Shown in pieces: positions 7,090 through 9,095 of a stretch of DNA of 9,095 nt (within the stretch, counting starts at the first letter, position 1; each line of letters begins with the position of its first letter). The notes beneath the pieces were generated by a model. That model was not told the origin of the DNA. It did not search any database and was given only the letters and a program-made list of their open reading frames with translations. Made by a program: the position numbers and the translations under genes. The stretch is from an uncultured Saprospiraceae bacterium. Its GTDB lineage: Bacteria; Bacteroidota; Bacteroidia; Chitinophagales; Saprospiraceae. The stretch covers positions 1 through 9,095 of the forward strand of contig CAKUWM010000097.1 in the NCBI GenBank assembly GCA_934699305.1, in the 5' to 3' direction.

Positions 7090-7625
7090 GAATTATTTCA
7101 GGAAAATTTGGCGGAAGGAGATTTTACCCTCCGGCTGACAAATGGCCTACCCGTCCCACTACCGATATTGCCAAAGAAGGACTCTTTAATGTCTTGAATA
7201 ATCTTTTGGATTGGGAAAACGTCAAGATGTTGGATTTATTTGGGGGCACGGGCAATCATTGCTATGAATTTATCTCTCGAGGTTGCATGGATGCCACCTA
7301 TGTTGATAAATTTATGGGATGCATCCGATTTGTCCATGATTTAAGACAAAAGTTAAATCTCGAAAAAGAACTTACTATCGTAAAATCCGATGTATTTAAA
7401 TATATACACGCTTGCAACCAACAATATGATTACATCTTTGCCGGACCACCTTATCCTCTACCCAATATCCCTGAAATACCCGATCTTATATTTGAAAAAA
7501 AAATGCTGAAATCAGATAGCTTATTTGTACTGGAGACCAATCAGGAACATGACTTTCACGCTCATCCTCATTTTATTCAATTAAAAAAATATGGCACTAC
7601 CTACTTTTGGTTTTTTGAATCGTAA
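7086..7625 (+). CDS. rsmD: 16S rRNA (guanine(966)-N2)-methyltransferase RsmD
   Basis: This encodes 179 residues, the usual family length. RsmD uses S-adenosylmethionine to methylate N2 of G966 in 16S rRNA of the assembled 30S subunit. The N-terminus MRIISGKFGGRRF and RPTTDIAKEGLFNVL (23-37) are the RsmD signatures. The SAM-binding motif I is LDLFGGTG (49-56), followed by SRG. The acidic residue after strand 2 is D74 (YVDK). The catalytic motif IV, normally D/N-PP-F/Y, reads FAGPPYPL here, with G120 in place of the acid or amide. The C-terminus has FVLETNQEHDF. The ATG overlaps the stop of the DUF3822 gene (ATGA), so the pair should be translated together. The TAA stop directly abuts the stop of the convergent gene. 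The substitution may be a lineage feature of Bacteroidota or may reduce activity. Confidence 0.93.
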   Translation: MRIISGKFGGRRFYPPADKWPTRPTTDIAKEGLFNVLNNLLDWENVKMLDLFGGTGNHCYEFISRGCMDATYVDKFMGCIRFVHDLRQKLNLEKELTIVKSDVFKYIHACNQQYDYIFAGPPYPLPNIPEIPDLIFEKKMLKSDSLFVLETNQEHDFHAHPHFIQLKKYGTTYFWFFES

Positions 7626-8624
7626 TCAAGTATTAAAGTCAAATCCGAGCATACTAAGCTTATCTTCCATTGTCCTAAAGAATCCAAGTCTGACCAAGTC
7701 GTTATTTTGAGTCAGTCTGGTACAACCCGATTGCATGTTTTCCAACCACTCAGATGTCCTTAAGCCCAACTTGGGATCCATCGTAATAATATAGTTGGGA
7801 TTGTCAAAAGCACAAAAAGTAATAATTCTATCCGGTGAATGAACTGAAACAATATTATTGGTAAAGTAAATATCGTTTCGATAAATTGTAATAGGAGCAG
7901 ACTGTTTACTCAAGTCAGGATGAAATTTCCTGCCGGATGCTGCCATAACACGCATACTGCCTATAAGCTTATGGACATCATAAGCTAAATCTTTGATGGT
8001 TTTCATATTTTCAAAATATTCCATTTCCCTAAAGTAATGTATCTGCCGAATGGTATTATCAAACAATTGGTCGGTCCAATATTCAGTCGATTTCAACTCA
8101 CTGAAACGCAATAAAGTATCTTCCATCAAAAGCACCACTTCCGGTGTCATAACAGCATCGTAATCAAACTTAGCATCTTTAAATCCGGGTGTCTGCCATA
8201 TTGTTTTTGACCAACAAAAAAGCTTAAATGCAAAGATCCTAGGATAATACATATAATAAAAGAGAGGTACCTCATAACTTGTGTATTTAATTTCCGCATC
8301 TTTCTGGGATTCAAACAAGCGAATAAAATTGTTAATTGAGTGAACATAAGAAATAGCATCCGTAATGTGCCTGTCAAAAACAGGATAATTCCACACAATA
8401 TCACTATTGCCGGTCTGCCCTTTAAAATACAACACAGGCTGTATTAGCGGATGTTCAATCAACCGGTTCATGTGGTCATAAGAGATAGATACTTCTTTGG
8501 ACAAGTATTTATATGCTGTAGGCTTTGATACTTGTAATACATTCTGAATAATTTGTAACAATTCAGGCTTTGGAAAATGATTGTTTAGTAATTCGATTAT
8601 TTCTGATTGCGTCCGGGTAGCCAT
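7626..8624 (-). CDS. Hypothetical protein with N-terminal helix-turn-helix
   Basis: This encodes 332 residues. Residues about 17-57 (LLQIIQNVLQVSKPTAYKYLSKEVSISYDHMNRLIEH in outline: a helix, then VSKPTAYKYL as recognition helix, then SISYDHMNRL) look like a DNA-binding helix-turn-helix of the kind found in Bacteroidota XRE/BetR-like regulators. The remaining 270 residues are rich in aromatic residues and predicted helices up to about 230, followed by strand-rich sequence (TIYRNDIYFTNNIVSVHS, then RIITFCAFDNPNYIITMD). I recognise no known domain there. A regulator with a sensory or oligomerising C-terminal part is an inference. It has no adjacent partner gene. GAGGTG (complement of 8627-8632) lies two bases before the ATG, an unusually clear but close Shine-Dalgarno-like site. 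A -7 box lies at 8657-8664. The gene is convergent with rsmD, with no bases between the stops. Confidence 0.75.
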   Translation of the reverse strand: MATRTQSEIIELLNNHFPKPELLQIIQNVLQVSKPTAYKYLSKEVSISYDHMNRLIEHPLIQPVLYFKGQTGNSDIVWNYPVFDRHITDAISYVHSINNFIRLFESQKDAEIKYTSYEVPLFYYMYYPRIFAFKLFCWSKTIWQTPGFKDAKFDYDAVMTPEVVLLMEDTLLRFSELKSTEYWTDQLFDNTIRQIHYFREMEYFENMKTIKDLAYDVHKLIGSMRVMAASGRKFHPDLSKQSAPITIYRNDIYFTNNIVSVHSPDRIITFCAFDNPNYIITMDPKLGLRTSEWLENMQSGCTRLTQNNDLVRLGFFRTMEDKLSMLGFDFNT

Positions 8625-8656
8625 TTCACCTCATTTTTTATTGCTTTGTAGATAAA

Positions 8657-8664
8657 CAAATATA
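8657..8664 (-). promoter_or_regulatory. -7 promoter element before the helix-turn-helix gene
   Basis: TATATTTG on the minus strand matches TAnnTTTG exactly and would give a leader of roughly 30 bases before the ATG at 8624. I found no convincing -33 element at 19-21 bp, only AT-rich sequence, so this is a weak call. Confidence 0.3.
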
Positions 8665-8979
8665 AAATAAAGTTCCAATTTAAATTAACCTTTTTAAAAA
8701 ATTTATTTTTCCTTTAAAAAACAAGCCAATCCATTTTATATCATTGATTATGTGATTGTTACATACTAAATTCGGATATAAACAAAATTCCGATTATCGA
8801 TTTATTTATTACGATTATTAATATATGTATAAAAATTTAATCAATCCTTCCTCTTTTAATCATCTTGTAAAGAATCAGATAATGCTCTTTTTGGCGATCA
8901 AGATCGGGTAAGCGAACTTTGAACCATCAAAAAAGCAGAAACGGGCCCTATGAAAGTCCAACTTCAATCAACCACCATT

Positions 8980-9022
8980 TTAAACAAAGTTGAAAATGTC
9001 AATCACCAACAACTTTGATTAA
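8980..9022 (-). terminator. 13-bp imperfect inverted repeat, possible terminator
   Basis: TTAAACAAAGTTG (8980-8992) pairs with CAACTTTGATTAA (9010-9022) in 12 of 13 positions around a 17-base loop. On the minus strand the right arm contains the stop codon of the open frame at the window edge, and the left arm ends in TTTAAAA, so a weak terminator is possible. An operator or other element is an alternative. A related sequence, GAACTTTGAA, occurs at 8914-8923. Confidence 0.3.
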
Positions 9023-9093
9023 TCAGCTTTACAACCCCAAGACATACTCCTTAATCCGGAAGTAATGTTTACACCGGGATGAATTCTAACTAA
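9019..9093 (-). CDS. Possible C-terminal end of a gene entering from the right
   Basis: A minus-strand frame is open from the window edge for 24 codons, ending VNITSGLRSMSWGCKAD and TAA (9019-9021). It is too short to identify and could be open by chance. The only support is that its stop lies in the arm of the inverted repeat at 8980-9022, where a terminator would be expected. Confidence 0.2.
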   Translation of the reverse strand, partial: LVRIHPGVNITSGLRSMSWGCKAD

Positions 9094-9095
9094 CT

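Larger units (their letters stand above)
8665..9095. other. Intergenic region without a convincing complete gene
   Basis: From 8665 to about 8840 the sequence is extremely AT-rich. From about 8840 to the end it becomes more balanced. Apart from the inverted repeat at 8980-9022 and the short open frame at the right edge, I see no gene, tRNA or insertion-sequence end. A 29-codon open stretch without a start (minus strand, 8837-8926) looks coding-like in composition but has no support. Confidence 0.5.

Noticed and set aside
8147..8404. Minus-strand 85-codon hydrophobic open frame overlapping the helix-turn-helix gene.
   Set aside because: It is an out-of-frame shadow; the main frame is long and coherent.
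8837..8926. Minus-strand open stretch of 29 codons (ending HYLILYKMIKRGRID and TAA) with coding-like composition.
   Set aside because: A TGA directly precedes it, it has no usable start near its beginning, and no recognisable family; a remnant of a decayed gene is possible but a chance open frame is as likely.

Overview
The window looks like chromosomal DNA of a member of the Bacteroidota. The evidence is an AT-rich genome, a near-absence of Shine-Dalgarno sites, promoter elements of the TTTG / TAnnTTTG type, and genes typical of the phylum: DUF6132, DUF3822 next to rsmD, a Bacteroidota-style MenC, and a very large outer-membrane protein of a kind seen in gliding or saprospira-like lineages. 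Assignment below phylum (Saprospiria, Chitinophagia or Sphingobacteriia-like) is a guess. No mobile element, CRISPR array, rRNA or tRNA was recognised.

Left part (1-1242, all minus strand). Two very small DUF2892-type membrane proteins, a small DUF6132 membrane protein, and the 5' part of menC (o-succinylbenzoate synthase, menaquinone synthesis), which runs off the left edge. Each small protein has two short membrane segments and two or more cysteines. A promoter-like pair with a palindrome in its spacer sits in front of the DUF6132 gene. An AT-rich gap (1243-1528) follows and holds a probable terminator of the next gene.

Middle (1529-6159, minus strand). tsaD (tRNA t6A37 synthesis) is followed after 122 bp by a gene for an exported protein of about 1170 residues, probably an outer-membrane beta-barrel. 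The signal-peptide region of that gene contains an uninterrupted run of ten G. A change of one base in the run would end translation within a few codons, so this is a candidate phase-variation switch and the most interesting point of the window. The gene has no usable ATG at its signal peptide and appears to start at TTG.

Right part. Divergent from tsaD is a plus-strand pair, DUF3822 then rsmD (16S rRNA m2G966 methyltransferase), overlapping by ATGA. RsmD carries GPPY where the family normally has D/N-PP-F/Y. rsmD meets, stop codon to stop codon, a minus-strand gene for a 332-residue protein with an N-terminal helix-turn-helix and an unrecognised C-terminal part. The last 471 bp hold no convincing complete gene. 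There is a 13-bp imperfect inverted repeat near the right edge, possibly the terminator of a gene entering from the right.

Overall this is mainly housekeeping and conserved-hypothetical sequence. I see no multi-gene defence or mobile system.
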